Below, one piece after another: positions 16,114 through 23,699 of a DNA stretch of 39,872 nucleotides. Under the pieces are notes generated by a model. The model saw nothing but the letters and a program-made list of their open reading frames with translations. It made no database searches and was not told the DNA's origin. The stretch is taken from assembly GCA_018825385.1 (NCBI GenBank), contig JAHJEX010000054.1, positions 1 to 39,872 on the forward strand, read 5' to 3'. Numbering within the stretch: the first letter of the stretch is position 1; every line of letters begins with the position of its first letter. The DNA comes from Patescibacteria group bacterium (GTDB taxonomy: Bacteria; Patescibacteriota; Patescibacteriia; UM-FILTER-42-10). A program made the translations under genes and the position numbers.

Positions 16114-16653
16114 ATGAAAAAGATTTGGGATACAACTACATCAGAGACTGCGCTTTCAAATAAGTGGCTTAAAGTTATACACGACAGGTATATTCTGCCC
16201 ACAAAAGAAGAAGGGGATTACTTTTATGTCAAAACAAACGGATCATCAATAGTTGTTCCTGTCATGGATGATCGAAAGATTGTTCTTGTAAAGCAATATA
16301 GATACATAAATAAGAAAGTTTGTGTTGAACTGCCTATGGGAGGTTTAGAAGATAATCAGCTTCCACTGGATGCAGCAAAAGCAGAGTTAGAACAGGAGAC
16401 AGGTTATGTCGCAGAACAGTTTACAAAAATAGGGGATTTTAATCCCTTTACCGGTGTAACAAATGAAGTCTGCAATGTTTACATTGCGAGAGGACTGACA
16501 AAAACTACACAGGCACAAGATAATACTGAAGATATTGAAGTACTTGTTAAAGATCCAGAGGAAGTTGATCAACTTATTAAGGAAGGTAAGATTTGGGATG
16601 GGCAAAGCATAACAGCTTGGTATTTGGCACAAAAATATTTAAAACAGAAATAG
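16114..16653 (+). CDS. Nudix hydrolase family protein with degenerate Nudix box
   Basis: A 179-residue Nudix-fold protein resembling ADP-ribose/ADP-sugar pyrophosphatases (KIVLVKQYRYINKKVCVELPMG before the box, and FNPFTGVTNEVCNVYIARGL after it, both typical of that group, read in parts). The box itself (residues about 74-96) departs from GX5EX7REUXEEXGU: the first Glu is Gln, the Arg is Ala, and the middle Glu of the EE pair is Gln; Glu16 and Glu20 of the motif remain. Activity may be altered or weak. It lies 5 bp after rmlC and 1 bp before the adenosine kinase. It may hydrolyse ADP-ribose or a nucleotide sugar. Confidence 0.82.
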   Translation: MKKIWDTTTSETALSNKWLKVIHDRYILPTKEEGDYFYVKTNGSSIVVPVMDDRKIVLVKQYRYINKKVCVELPMGGLEDNQLPLDAAKAELEQETGYVAEQFTKIGDFNPFTGVTNEVCNVYIARGLTKTTQAQDNTEDIEVLVKDPEEVDQLIKEGKIWDGQSITAWYLAQKYLKQK

Positions 16654-16654
16654 C

Positions 16655-17587
16655 ATGAATATATACATTTCAGGTTCACTTGCTTATGACAGAATTATGG
16701 ATTTTCCAGATTATTTTAGAAATCACGTACTTCCTGAAAAAATACACATTTTAAATGTAAGTTTTTTGATTAATTGTTTGAAAGAAAATTTTGGGGGAAC
16801 GGCAGGAAATATTGCGTATACATTAAAGTTGCTTGGTGATGATCCAAAGATAGTTGGTATTGTAGGAAGAGATTTTAAACCATATCTCGAGTGGCTCAAA
16901 AAAAATAGAATCAGTTCAGACAATATTAAGATAGTGAAATCTGAATTGACCGCAGGTGCATATATAATTACGGATAAAACAAATAATCAAATAACAGCAT
17001 TCCATCCAGGAGCAATGTCACATTCTATTGGAAAATTACCGAAGTTTGGCAAAGGTAGTTTAGTAATAATTTCACCTGGAAATGTTTCTGATATGGTAAA
17101 GATTGCAAAGGAATGTAAGAAGAAAGAAATTCAATATATTTTTGATCCTGGCCAGCAAATACCCGCACTTCCGACAAAGGACCTGAGATATCTTCTGAAT
17201 GGCTCATATATGTTTATTGTGAATGACTATGAATATGCTCTGGTTTCAAAGAGATTGAAGGCCAATAAGTCAAAATTAATGACAATGACTGAGAACATAA
17301 TTGTAACTAGAGGAGAGAAAGGATCAATAACAACCACTAATGACGGAAGCTTCTCTATCAACGCTGTTAAGCCTAGAAAGCTAGTTGATCCGACTGGAGC
17401 GGGGGATGCATTTCGTTCCGGGTTAGTTCATGGTATAATAAAAAAGTACCCAATTAAGAGGGCTGTTCAGCTGGCTACTTTGGTGGCAACATACCCAATT
17501 GAGCGCTATGGTACGCAGGAGCACAAATTTACAAAAAAGGAGATTTCGTTGCGTTTTTATAAAAATTTTAGGGTAAAAATCAGCTAA
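16655..17587 (+). CDS. PfkB-family adenosine kinase
   Basis: A 310-residue ribokinase-fold kinase. Its N-terminus (SGSLAYDRIMDFP, LPEKIHILNVSFL, FGGTAGNIAYTL) closely follows, from memory, the Mycobacterium-type adenosine kinase, as do FHPGAMS near residue 113 and FIVNDYEYALV near 187. The second PfkB signature DPTGAGDAFRSG contains the catalytic base Asp251. The expected reaction is adenosine plus ATP to AMP plus ADP. The gene for SAH hydrolase, which releases adenosine, follows 214 bp downstream, which strongly supports adenosine as substrate over a sugar. Confidence 0.88.
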   Translation: MNIYISGSLAYDRIMDFPDYFRNHVLPEKIHILNVSFLINCLKENFGGTAGNIAYTLKLLGDDPKIVGIVGRDFKPYLEWLKKNRISSDNIKIVKSELTAGAYIITDKTNNQITAFHPGAMSHSIGKLPKFGKGSLVIISPGNVSDMVKIAKECKKKEIQYIFDPGQQIPALPTKDLRYLLNGSYMFIVNDYEYALVSKRLKANKSKLMTMTENIIVTRGEKGSITTTNDGSFSINAVKPRKLVDPTGAGDAFRSGLVHGIIKKYPIKRAVQLATLVATYPIERYGTQEHKFTKKEISLRFYKNFRVKIS

Positions 17588-17606
17588 AAATTAAATTAAG
17601 AGCTCA

Positions 17607-17723
17607 ATGAAGCTATCCTATTTCAAGAAGAGTAATACAATGAAGGTGCTATCTATAGTGCTTGGTCTTGCTATAATAGCTTACCTGGTATTTGGGATCA
17701 TAGCGGTAAAATTAGGAGAATAA
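17607..17723 (+). CDS. Putative 38-residue single-span membrane microprotein
   Basis: ATG at 17607 opens a 38-codon frame ending in TAA at 17723. It has a basic N-terminus (MKLSYFKKSNTMK), one hydrophobic helix (about residues 14-34, VLSIVLGLAIIAYLVFGIIA) and a short KLGE tail. A second ATG at 17640 would leave 27 residues. There is no strong ribosome site. The layout (basic end, one membrane helix) looks like a real bitopic microprotein, but part of the frame also contains an extended -10 promoter motif, so it could be chance. No homologue is recognised. Confidence 0.4.
   Translation: MKLSYFKKSNTMKVLSIVLGLAIIAYLVFGIIAVKLGE
17669..17677 (+). promoter_or_regulatory. Extended -10 promoter candidate upstream of ahcY
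   Basis: TGCTATAAT (TGnTATAAT) at 17669-17677 has no good -35 but does not need one as an extended -10. The start would be near 17684, giving a 118-nt leader that contains the hairpin at 17725-17770. It would let ahcY-rmlB-rmlD be expressed apart from rmlA-rmlC-nudix-adoK. Confidence 0.4.
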
Positions 17724-17724
17724 A

Positions 17725-17770
17725 ACAAGGAGAACCATAGCTAAAGTAGGGGTAGCTCCTCTGCTTTTGT
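17725..17770 (+). other. Layered stem-loop in the ahcY leader
   Basis: Nested arms ACAA/TTGT (17725-17728 with 17767-17770), AGG/CCT (17728-17730 with 17758-17760) and AGCTA/TAGCT (17739-17743 with 17753-17757) enclose a G-rich 9-nt loop. An alternative AGGAG/CTCCT pairing (17728-17732 with 17756-17760) is exclusive with the inner stem. The T-rich tail CTTTTGTG is too weak for a convincing terminator. It may be a regulatory leader or a partial terminator. It does not match any SAH or SAM riboswitch core I can recall. Confidence 0.4.
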
Positions 17771-17801
17771 GTCTTAAAATCATTAATAACTACAATCAAA
17801 G

Positions 17802-19079
17802 ATGAGTAAAGCAAAAAAGTCAACAAATTATGATATTAAAAATATCCGTTTAGCCAGCCAGGGAAAGAAAAAAATTGACTGGGCTGAAAAGCAGATGGAT
17901 GTCTTGCGTCTTATTAAAAGCCGGTTCGAAAAAGAAAAGCCACTTGAAGGCATTAGAATATCTGCTTGCTTACATGTCACAACCGAGACGGCAAATTTGA
18001 TGAATACATTAAAATCCGGGGGGGCAGATGTTGTTTTATGCGCTTCAAATCCTTTGTCAACACAGGACGATACAGCCGCGTCAATTGTGAAGAATTTTGG
18101 AATACCTACATATTCTATTTGTGGAGAAGATCGCAAAGTGTACTATCAGCATTTAAAGGCTGCGCTGGATCATAAACCACACATAACAATGGATGATGGA
18201 GCTGACTTGGTTTCAGAGCTTTTGTCAAAGCGAAAGAAGCAGACTAAAGAGATATTGGGATCCTCCGAGGAAACAACGACTGGTGTTATCCGTCTAAGAA
18301 GTATGGAAAAAAAGAAAGTGCTTCGTTTTCCAGTAATTGCCGTTAATGATGCAAAGACCAAGCACCTATTTGATAATTATTACGGCACCGGCCAAAGCAC
18401 ACTGGATGGAATACTGCGTGCAACAAATATCCTGTACGCGGGTAAAACTGTAGTAATTGCAGGTTATGGGTCATGTGGCCGCGGACTGGCAATTCGGGCA
18501 AAAGGGATGGGTGCACATGTCATTGTGACTGAAGTTGATCCGCTTTGTGCGCTTAAGGCACAAATGGATGGTAATCAGGTAATGCCGATGAGCCATGCTT
18601 GTAGGTTGGGAGATGTTTTCATCACTGTGACTGGAAACACAAGTGTGATTAGAAAAGAACACTTTGTGAATATGAAGGATGGAGCAATTGTCTCGAACTC
18701 AGGGCATTTTGATGTTGAACTTGACGTTGAGCAACTTAATAAGATGAGCAAAGAAATTTCAGAACCGCGTGACTTCGTGCAAGCATTTATGCTCAAAAGC
18801 GGAAAAGTAATTAATATTTTAGCGGAAGGCAGACTAGTTAATCTTGCTGCAGCCGAAGGGCATCCGGCCTCAGTAATGGATATGAGCTTCGCAAATCAGG
18901 CACTGGCAGCTGAGTACATTACAAAAAATCATGAAAGTCTGGAAAACAAAGTATACGCAGTACCGGAAGATATTGATGCTGAGATAGCAGCATTAAAACT
19001 AAAATCTATGGGCATAAATATTGACCAGCTGACACCTAAGCAAAAGAAATATCTTGCTTCCTGGACTATTGGAACCTAA
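17802..19079 (+). CDS. ahcY: S-adenosylhomocysteine hydrolase (archaeal/Thermotoga-type)
   Basis: A 425-residue NAD-dependent enzyme splitting SAH into adenosine and homocysteine. Visible are LHVTTETANL (substrate His), MDDGADLV, SSEETTTGVIRL (catalytic Glu), NDAKTKHLFDNYYGTGQST (catalytic Lys and Asp; the YGTGQS form marks the archaeal/Thermotoga branch, where bacterial-eukaryotic types read YGxxES), the NAD-binding GYGSCGRG at 221-228, and GHFDVELD. It ends at QKKYLASWTIGT and lacks the Lys-Tyr C-terminal tail of long forms. It relieves product inhibition of SAM-dependent methyltransferases, four of which sit in the divergent glycan cluster. Some archaeal homologues use S-inosylhomocysteine, an alternative less likely beside an adenosine kinase gene. 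Confidence 0.95.
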   Translation: MSKAKKSTNYDIKNIRLASQGKKKIDWAEKQMDVLRLIKSRFEKEKPLEGIRISACLHVTTETANLMNTLKSGGADVVLCASNPLSTQDDTAASIVKNFGIPTYSICGEDRKVYYQHLKAALDHKPHITMDDGADLVSELLSKRKKQTKEILGSSEETTTGVIRLRSMEKKKVLRFPVIAVNDAKTKHLFDNYYGTGQSTLDGILRATNILYAGKTVVIAGYGSCGRGLAIRAKGMGAHVIVTEVDPLCALKAQMDGNQVMPMSHACRLGDVFITVTGNTSVIRKEHFVNMKDGAIVSNSGHFDVELDVEQLNKMSKEISEPRDFVQAFMLKSGKVINILAEGRLVNLAAAEGHPASVMDMSFANQALAAEYITKNHESLENKVYAVPEDIDAEIAALKLKSMGINIDQLTPKQKKYLASWTIGT

Positions 19080-19088
19080 AAACACCCA

Positions 19089-20186
19089 ATGAAATTACTG
19101 ATAACTGGTGGAGCCGGATTTATCGGCTCTAACTTTATCCATTATTGGCTTAAAAACCATCCAGACGATAAAATAGTGAATCTGGATAAGTTGACGTACT
19201 GCGGTAATTTGGAAAATCTCCAGTCTATTGAGAAAAATCCCAACTACAAATTTGTTAAAGGTGATATTTGTGATCTAAATCTTGTTGGAGCAATACTCCA
19301 AGAGAACAAGATTGATACGATTGTTCACTTTGCTGCACAGTCACACGTAGATCAATCGATCCTCAATATTGATAAAGAGGGGAGAGAAAGTAATGAGACG
19401 ATACAAAAACTGTTTGAACATTCACTGCCGTATGATTTCGTTTTAAATAATACGTGGGGCACTCATGTTCTACTTGAAGCAGCGGTGAAGGCCTGGCGTG
19501 GCGAAGAATTTAGAAATAAAAAATTTCATCATATCTCAACTGATGAGGTTTTTGGAGCGTTGCCATTAGATGACGCGGGCAAATTCAGTGAAAGTACAAA
19601 ATATGATCCCCGTAGCCCGTATTCCGCGTCAAAGGCAGCTTCGGATCATTTAGTAAGTGCATATTATACAACTTATGGACTTCCGGTTACCATTACGAAT
19701 ACATCAAATAATTATGGCCCCTATCAATATCCTGAGAAACTGCTTCCATTGGCAATAACAAACTTGCTGGAAAATAAGAAAGTGCCAATTTATGGAGACG
19801 GAAAGTATGTCAGAGATTGGCTGTACGTGGAGGATCATTGCAGAGCAATAGAATTGGTATTAGAAAAAGCAAAAATAGGAGAAACGTACTTAATTGGCGG
19901 TCTTACCGAGGATGTTAATAACCTAGAACTCATAAACCGCGTGTTGGCAATAATGGGAAAATCGGAGGAAATGCTGGAGTATGTAAAAGATAGGCCAGGT
20001 CATGATAGACGCTATGCTGTTGACTGGACAAAGGCAAAAAATGAATTAGATTATAAACCGCTTTATGATTTAGATACTTATTTAGAAAAAACAATCAACT
20101 GGTATAAGGAAAATGAATCATGGTGGAAACGAATTAAATCCGGGGATTATTTGAAGTACTATAAGAAGCAATATGAGAAGCGATAA
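19089..20186 (+). CDS. rmlB: dTDP-glucose 4,6-dehydratase
   Basis: A 365-residue extended SDR enzyme converting dTDP-glucose to dTDP-4-keto-6-deoxyglucose. It shows TGGAGFIGSNF at the N-terminus, FAAQSHVDQS (about 81-90), the catalytic STDEVFGA (Thr151, Asp152, Glu153), the YSASK pair (Tyr178, Lys182) and NTSNNYGPYQYPEKLLP. All catalytic residues are present. Between SHVDQS and the NNTWGT strand is an insertion of about 20 residues not seen in classical RmlB. It starts 9 bp after ahcY and overlaps rmlD by 14 bp. Confidence 0.95.
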   Translation: MKLLITGGAGFIGSNFIHYWLKNHPDDKIVNLDKLTYCGNLENLQSIEKNPNYKFVKGDICDLNLVGAILQENKIDTIVHFAAQSHVDQSILNIDKEGRESNETIQKLFEHSLPYDFVLNNTWGTHVLLEAAVKAWRGEEFRNKKFHHISTDEVFGALPLDDAGKFSESTKYDPRSPYSASKAASDHLVSAYYTTYGLPVTITNTSNNYGPYQYPEKLLPLAITNLLENKKVPIYGDGKYVRDWLYVEDHCRAIELVLEKAKIGETYLIGGLTEDVNNLELINRVLAIMGKSEEMLEYVKDRPGHDRRYAVDWTKAKNELDYKPLYDLDTYLEKTINWYKENESWWKRIKSGDYLKYYKKQYEKR

Positions 20187-21006
20187 ACTAATTCTTATTT
20201 TAGGCGCAAAAGGAATGCTCGGATCCGAGCTTTCTATTATTTTTGCCGACTTGCAACCGATTTGCTGGGATATTGATGATTTAGATATTACCAATGAAGA
20301 AATTGTGCAAAAAAGAATTCGGGAAATATCACCATCAATTATCATCAACGCTTCGGCCTATACGGACGTTGATGGAGCGGAACACAATCAAGAGCAGGCC
20401 AACAGGATAAACGGAACGGCAGTAGGTCATTTAGCAAAAACGGCACAAACAATAGGAGCGAAGCTTATACATTATTCAACTGATTATGTATTCAGTGGCA
20501 CAAATAAATCCGGCTATAAAGAAAATGATGATACAAATCCTGTAAATGCATATGGGTATTCAAAATTGCAAGGAGAACAAGCAATTCAAAATATATGCAG
20601 GGAGTATTACATTATCCGGACATCATGGCTATATGGAAAGAATGGAAAAAACTTTGTTGATACGATGTTAAATATTGGAAATAAGCAAAAGGAGATTCAA
20701 GTTGTAAATGATCAATTTGGTAAGCCAACGTATACTGTTGATTTAGCATTGCGAACACGTAGGCTTATTGAGGATAAATTACCCTATGGGGTTTACCACA
20801 TTACCAACGAAGGGCAGGTTTCATGGTTCGAGTTTGCCAAAAAAGTTTTTGACCTGTCAGATATGTCTGTTTCTGTCTTACCTGTAGCATCAGATAAATT
20901 TCCACGTCCAGCAAAGCGGCCGAATTATTCGTCGTTGATTAACACAAAAATACCACTATCTCGACAGTGGCAGGTGGCGCTAAATGAGTATATTTCAAAA
21001 CGCTAG
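20173..21006 (+). CDS. rmlD: dTDP-4-dehydrorhamnose reductase
   Basis: A 277-residue SDR enzyme performing the last, NAD(P)H-dependent step to dTDP-L-rhamnose. It has the Rossmann loop LGAKGMLGSEL (about 10-20), NASAYTDVDGAE, HYSTDYVFSG, the YGYSK catalytic pair (about 126-130), RTSWLYG, NDQFGKPTYT and HITNEGQVSWFEFA. Length is normal. It overlaps rmlB by 14 bp and ends tail-to-tail with the PEGA protein gene with one base between the stop codons. Together with rmlA, rmlB and the RmlC-like gene, the dTDP-rhamnose pathway is complete in this operon. Confidence 0.93.
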   Translation: MRSDKLILILGAKGMLGSELSIIFADLQPICWDIDDLDITNEEIVQKRIREISPSIIINASAYTDVDGAEHNQEQANRINGTAVGHLAKTAQTIGAKLIHYSTDYVFSGTNKSGYKENDDTNPVNAYGYSKLQGEQAIQNICREYYIIRTSWLYGKNGKNFVDTMLNIGNKQKEIQVVNDQFGKPTYTVDLALRTRRLIEDKLPYGVYHITNEGQVSWFEFAKKVFDLSDMSVSVLPVASDKFPRPAKRPNYSSLINTKIPLSRQWQVALNEYISKR

Positions 21007-21007
21007 C

Positions 21008-22351
21008 CTACTGAATCGGTTGTTGGAATAAGTTTTGAGAAGAGTCATGGAAAAACAGGACTTTATTATTTTTGTTTACTGCAAATGGTATGATGTCGGT
21101 TTGCGCGAGATTTACTATGTTACGTTTTTCGCGCCCATCAAGTTCAATAGCTTTTATAAAACCCTCGTGACTATAAATCATCCACCTTCCATCGGGTGAC
21201 CAGTCGGCATATTTTATTTGCTTGCTTGATCTTATCAGTAGCTCTTGCTGATCTTGCTCTGGATTAAATAGCCAAATCTCGAAATCATTGTAAAGTAATA
21301 AATTGTTCTCGTCTGGTGACCAAACAAACCTTGAGACATTTAGATTTAATTTATTTAGTTTGAGTGAAAACTGATCTTGAATCCCAATTAATGACAGTTC
21401 ATTATTCTGAATATCGTGAAGCGTGAGATAATTTTGTGTTATGTATGATAGAAGACATTCACTATTATGCGAAAGAGTGAGCAGTTTGTGAGAATTATCA
21501 AGGTCATTCAAATCTGCTTTCATTAATACAGACACGTTTTCTTGTACTTCAATATAGTAAATTGACTGGCCTATTTCAACAACATCCTGAATAATTCCAT
21601 CAACAAATCTTTTAAAAGTTTTTTCTTCAACATTGATTTGTTTAATACCACTTTCTGATATTGCATACAGGACATTGGCTTTTGAAGATTCAGTAATTCT
21701 TTTTATAGGTATATAAGAAGGTGAAATCAGATCAAGTATAATATCATATTGCCCGTCTACAGAAATGATCCTTGTTATGTAATTAGTTTCAGGATTAATC
21801 AAATATACATAGTTTGCATTGCTTGAGAAAGCTAACTTTGTTTTGACATCAATGCCTTCAATAGAATGAATGGTACGGAGTGTGCCTTGTTGCTTAATAA
21901 TCAAATCATTAGTCTTTTTTTCATTCACAATCGTATAAGCAAGATATGAGTCATTTGGCGAAAAAACTATATTTGAAACTCTTTCTTCAACTACAAGTGT
22001 AGGACTGCTAGATTTAAGAAGAGACACTCTTTCTGTTGAAGTGGATCGGTTTGGAAACACTTGCAGAGTTTTTTCCCAGGTAAAATAATCCTCTTTCTCA
22101 ATTATTACAGAGTAGTCTCCAGGGAATAGGTTTTTAATCACAGTTGGAGTTTTTGAACCAAATTTCCCTCCATTTATTGTGATTTGAGCATTGCGAGGAT
22201 CTGAATCAACTGATAATACCCCGGTCTTTATAACTTTATGGTCATCAAAATCATATCGATATCCTGTAGCATAGAGCACTAGGAGGGGAGCGACTACAAT
22301 AAATACCAATACCAGGGTAAAAGCGTAGATTCTGCGGTATTTCTTCTTCAT
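21008..22351 (-). CDS. Membrane-anchored PEGA domain/beta-propeller protein
   Basis: A 447-residue protein with one N-terminal membrane helix (about 8-28, FTLVLVFIVVAPLLVLYATG), then a PEGA-type domain (about 43-111: GVLSVDSDPRNAQITING, TPTVIKNLFPGDYSV). The rest is made of TolB/WD40-like blades, e.g. NIVFSPNDSYLAY, RFVWSPDENNLLL and YADWSPDGRWMIY. It is presumably anchored in the membrane with the propeller outside the cytoplasm. It is divergent from murA, which may point to envelope work, but no substrate or partner can be read from the sequence. Similar PEGA proteins are frequent in candidate-phylum genomes. Confidence 0.8.
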   Translation of the reverse strand: MKKKYRRIYAFTLVLVFIVVAPLLVLYATGYRYDFDDHKVIKTGVLSVDSDPRNAQITINGGKFGSKTPTVIKNLFPGDYSVIIEKEDYFTWEKTLQVFPNRSTSTERVSLLKSSSPTLVVEERVSNIVFSPNDSYLAYTIVNEKKTNDLIIKQQGTLRTIHSIEGIDVKTKLAFSSNANYVYLINPETNYITRIISVDGQYDIILDLISPSYIPIKRITESSKANVLYAISESGIKQINVEEKTFKRFVDGIIQDVVEIGQSIYYIEVQENVSVLMKADLNDLDNSHKLLTLSHNSECLLSYITQNYLTLHDIQNNELSLIGIQDQFSLKLNKLNLNVSRFVWSPDENNLLLYNDFEIWLFNPEQDQQELLIRSSKQIKYADWSPDGRWMIYSHEGFIKAIELDGREKRNIVNLAQTDIIPFAVNKNNKVLFFHDSSQNLFQQPIQ

Positions 22352-22352
22352 T

Positions 22353-22381
22353 TTGACCAGAATGAAATTAGTAGGTAATAT
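22353..22381 (+). promoter_or_regulatory. Promoter of the murA-ctpA-acyP-rplI-pyrG run
   Basis: TTGACC (22353-22358), 17 bp, TAATAT (22376-22381): a strong -35 with a moderate -10. The start near 22388 would leave about 48 nt before the murA ATG. It abuts the start codon of the divergent PEGA gene, so the two transcripts share this 84-bp region. AGGA about 8 nt before the murA ATG may be its ribosome site. Confidence 0.5.
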
Positions 22382-22435
22382 GTATCATATAGGATAACTA
22401 ATTCTACCATGTTTTGAAATAATAGGAATTTTTTT

Positions 22436-23698
22436 ATGGAAAAATTTGTAATAAACGGAAAAAATCCTCTTTCAGGAGAAATTGAAGTAAGAGGTGCTAA
22501 AAATGCAGTAATGAAGATATTGCCCGCTGCTTTGCTTTCCAAGGGGACAATTACTATTAAAAACCTTCCTAATATAGAAGAAATTCATAAAGCAACTGAT
22601 ATTCTTAAAGATCTTGGCGCATCCATTAAACTAGATGGAAGAAATTGCACTGTGTCAATTACAGAGATTAAGAAAAATATTCTTGAGCCGGAGTTTGCAA
22701 ATAAGTTTAGGTCTTCAGTAATGTTCGCCGGTCCTCTTCTAGCGCAAACTGGTGAAGTTAGATTTCCTCATCCCGGCGGATGTGTAATTGGTGCTGGTAA
22801 ACGGCCGATCGATTTATTTCTTGACGGTTTTGTTGCATTAGGTGCTGAGGTTGAAGAAAACGATGATTATTATGTTGTGAAGGCAAAAAAATTAATTGGC
22901 GGGAATTATTTTTTTACAACTGCCAGTGTAACAGGAACGGAAAGCATGATTATGACGGCAGTTCTCGCAGAAGGAGTAACAACTCTGGGGAATTGCGCAA
23001 TGGAACCAGAGATAGTTGCTTTGGCGGATTATTTAAACAAAAATGGTGCAAAGATATTAGGAGCAGGTACTTCGACAGTTATCATTGAGGGTGTAAAGGA
23101 AATATCCGCAGGCGAATACACAATAATTCCAGACCGGATCGAAACGGGAACATTTGCGATACTTGGTGCTGCAACAAAATCAGAGTTGACGATAACAAAA
23201 TGCAATCCAAATAATATTGAGTCTCTATTAGCTGTATTTCAAAAAGTCGGGATTTCTTATGAGCGTGGAGAAGACTGGTTGAAAATAAAGCCAGCAAAGT
23301 CTTTAAGGCCGATAGATATTAAAACACACGAGTATCCAGGCTTTCCTACTGACCTACAACCCCCATATACTGTCCTGATGACTCAGGCGGAGGGGAGGTC
23401 TGTGATACATGAAGTGATATATGATCGGCGCTTACTATTTACGGACATGTTAGTGCAAATGGGTGCGGATATTATTATGTGTGACCCACATCGTATTGTT
23501 GTTAATGGGCCAACAAAGCTTCACGGTAGAAAACTAACTAGCCCTGATTTAAGAGCAGGGATTGCTGTTGTAATAGCTGCTGCGCTTGCAGACGGGCAAA
23601 CAGAGATTGATAATATTTATCAAATTGACCGTGGGTACGAAAAAATAGAAGAACGCCTTCAAAAAATAGGTGTAAAAATAGAAAGGGTAAACGAATAA
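22436..23698 (+). CDS. murA: UDP-N-acetylglucosamine 1-carboxyvinyltransferase
   Basis: A 420-residue enolpyruvyl transferase catalysing the first committed step of peptidoglycan synthesis. It opens with the family signature FVINGKNPLSGEIEVRGAKN (residues 4-23) with catalytic Lys in AKN. The catalytic Cys is Cys116 in HPGGCVIGAG, so it keeps the fosfomycin-reactive form. Later are TGTESMIM, PDRIETGTFA, the loop around FPTDLQPPY and the C-terminal SPDLRAGIA. Length is that of the family. The stop is one base from the ctpA start. It implies a peptidoglycan cell wall. Confidence 0.96.
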   Translation: MEKFVINGKNPLSGEIEVRGAKNAVMKILPAALLSKGTITIKNLPNIEEIHKATDILKDLGASIKLDGRNCTVSITEIKKNILEPEFANKFRSSVMFAGPLLAQTGEVRFPHPGGCVIGAGKRPIDLFLDGFVALGAEVEENDDYYVVKAKKLIGGNYFFTTASVTGTESMIMTAVLAEGVTTLGNCAMEPEIVALADYLNKNGAKILGAGTSTVIIEGVKEISAGEYTIIPDRIETGTFAILGAATKSELTITKCNPNNIESLLAVFQKVGISYERGEDWLKIKPAKSLRPIDIKTHEYPGFPTDLQPPYTVLMTQAEGRSVIHEVIYDRRLLFTDMLVQMGADIIMCDPHRIVVNGPTKLHGRKLTSPDLRAGIAVVIAAALADGQTEIDNIYQIDRGYEKIEERLQKIGVKIERVNE

Positions 23699-23699
23699 T

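Noticed and set aside
17725-17801. Known SAH or SAM riboswitch upstream of ahcY
   Set aside because: The sequence does not show the conserved cores of those classes as I recall them; only a generic structured leader is claimed.
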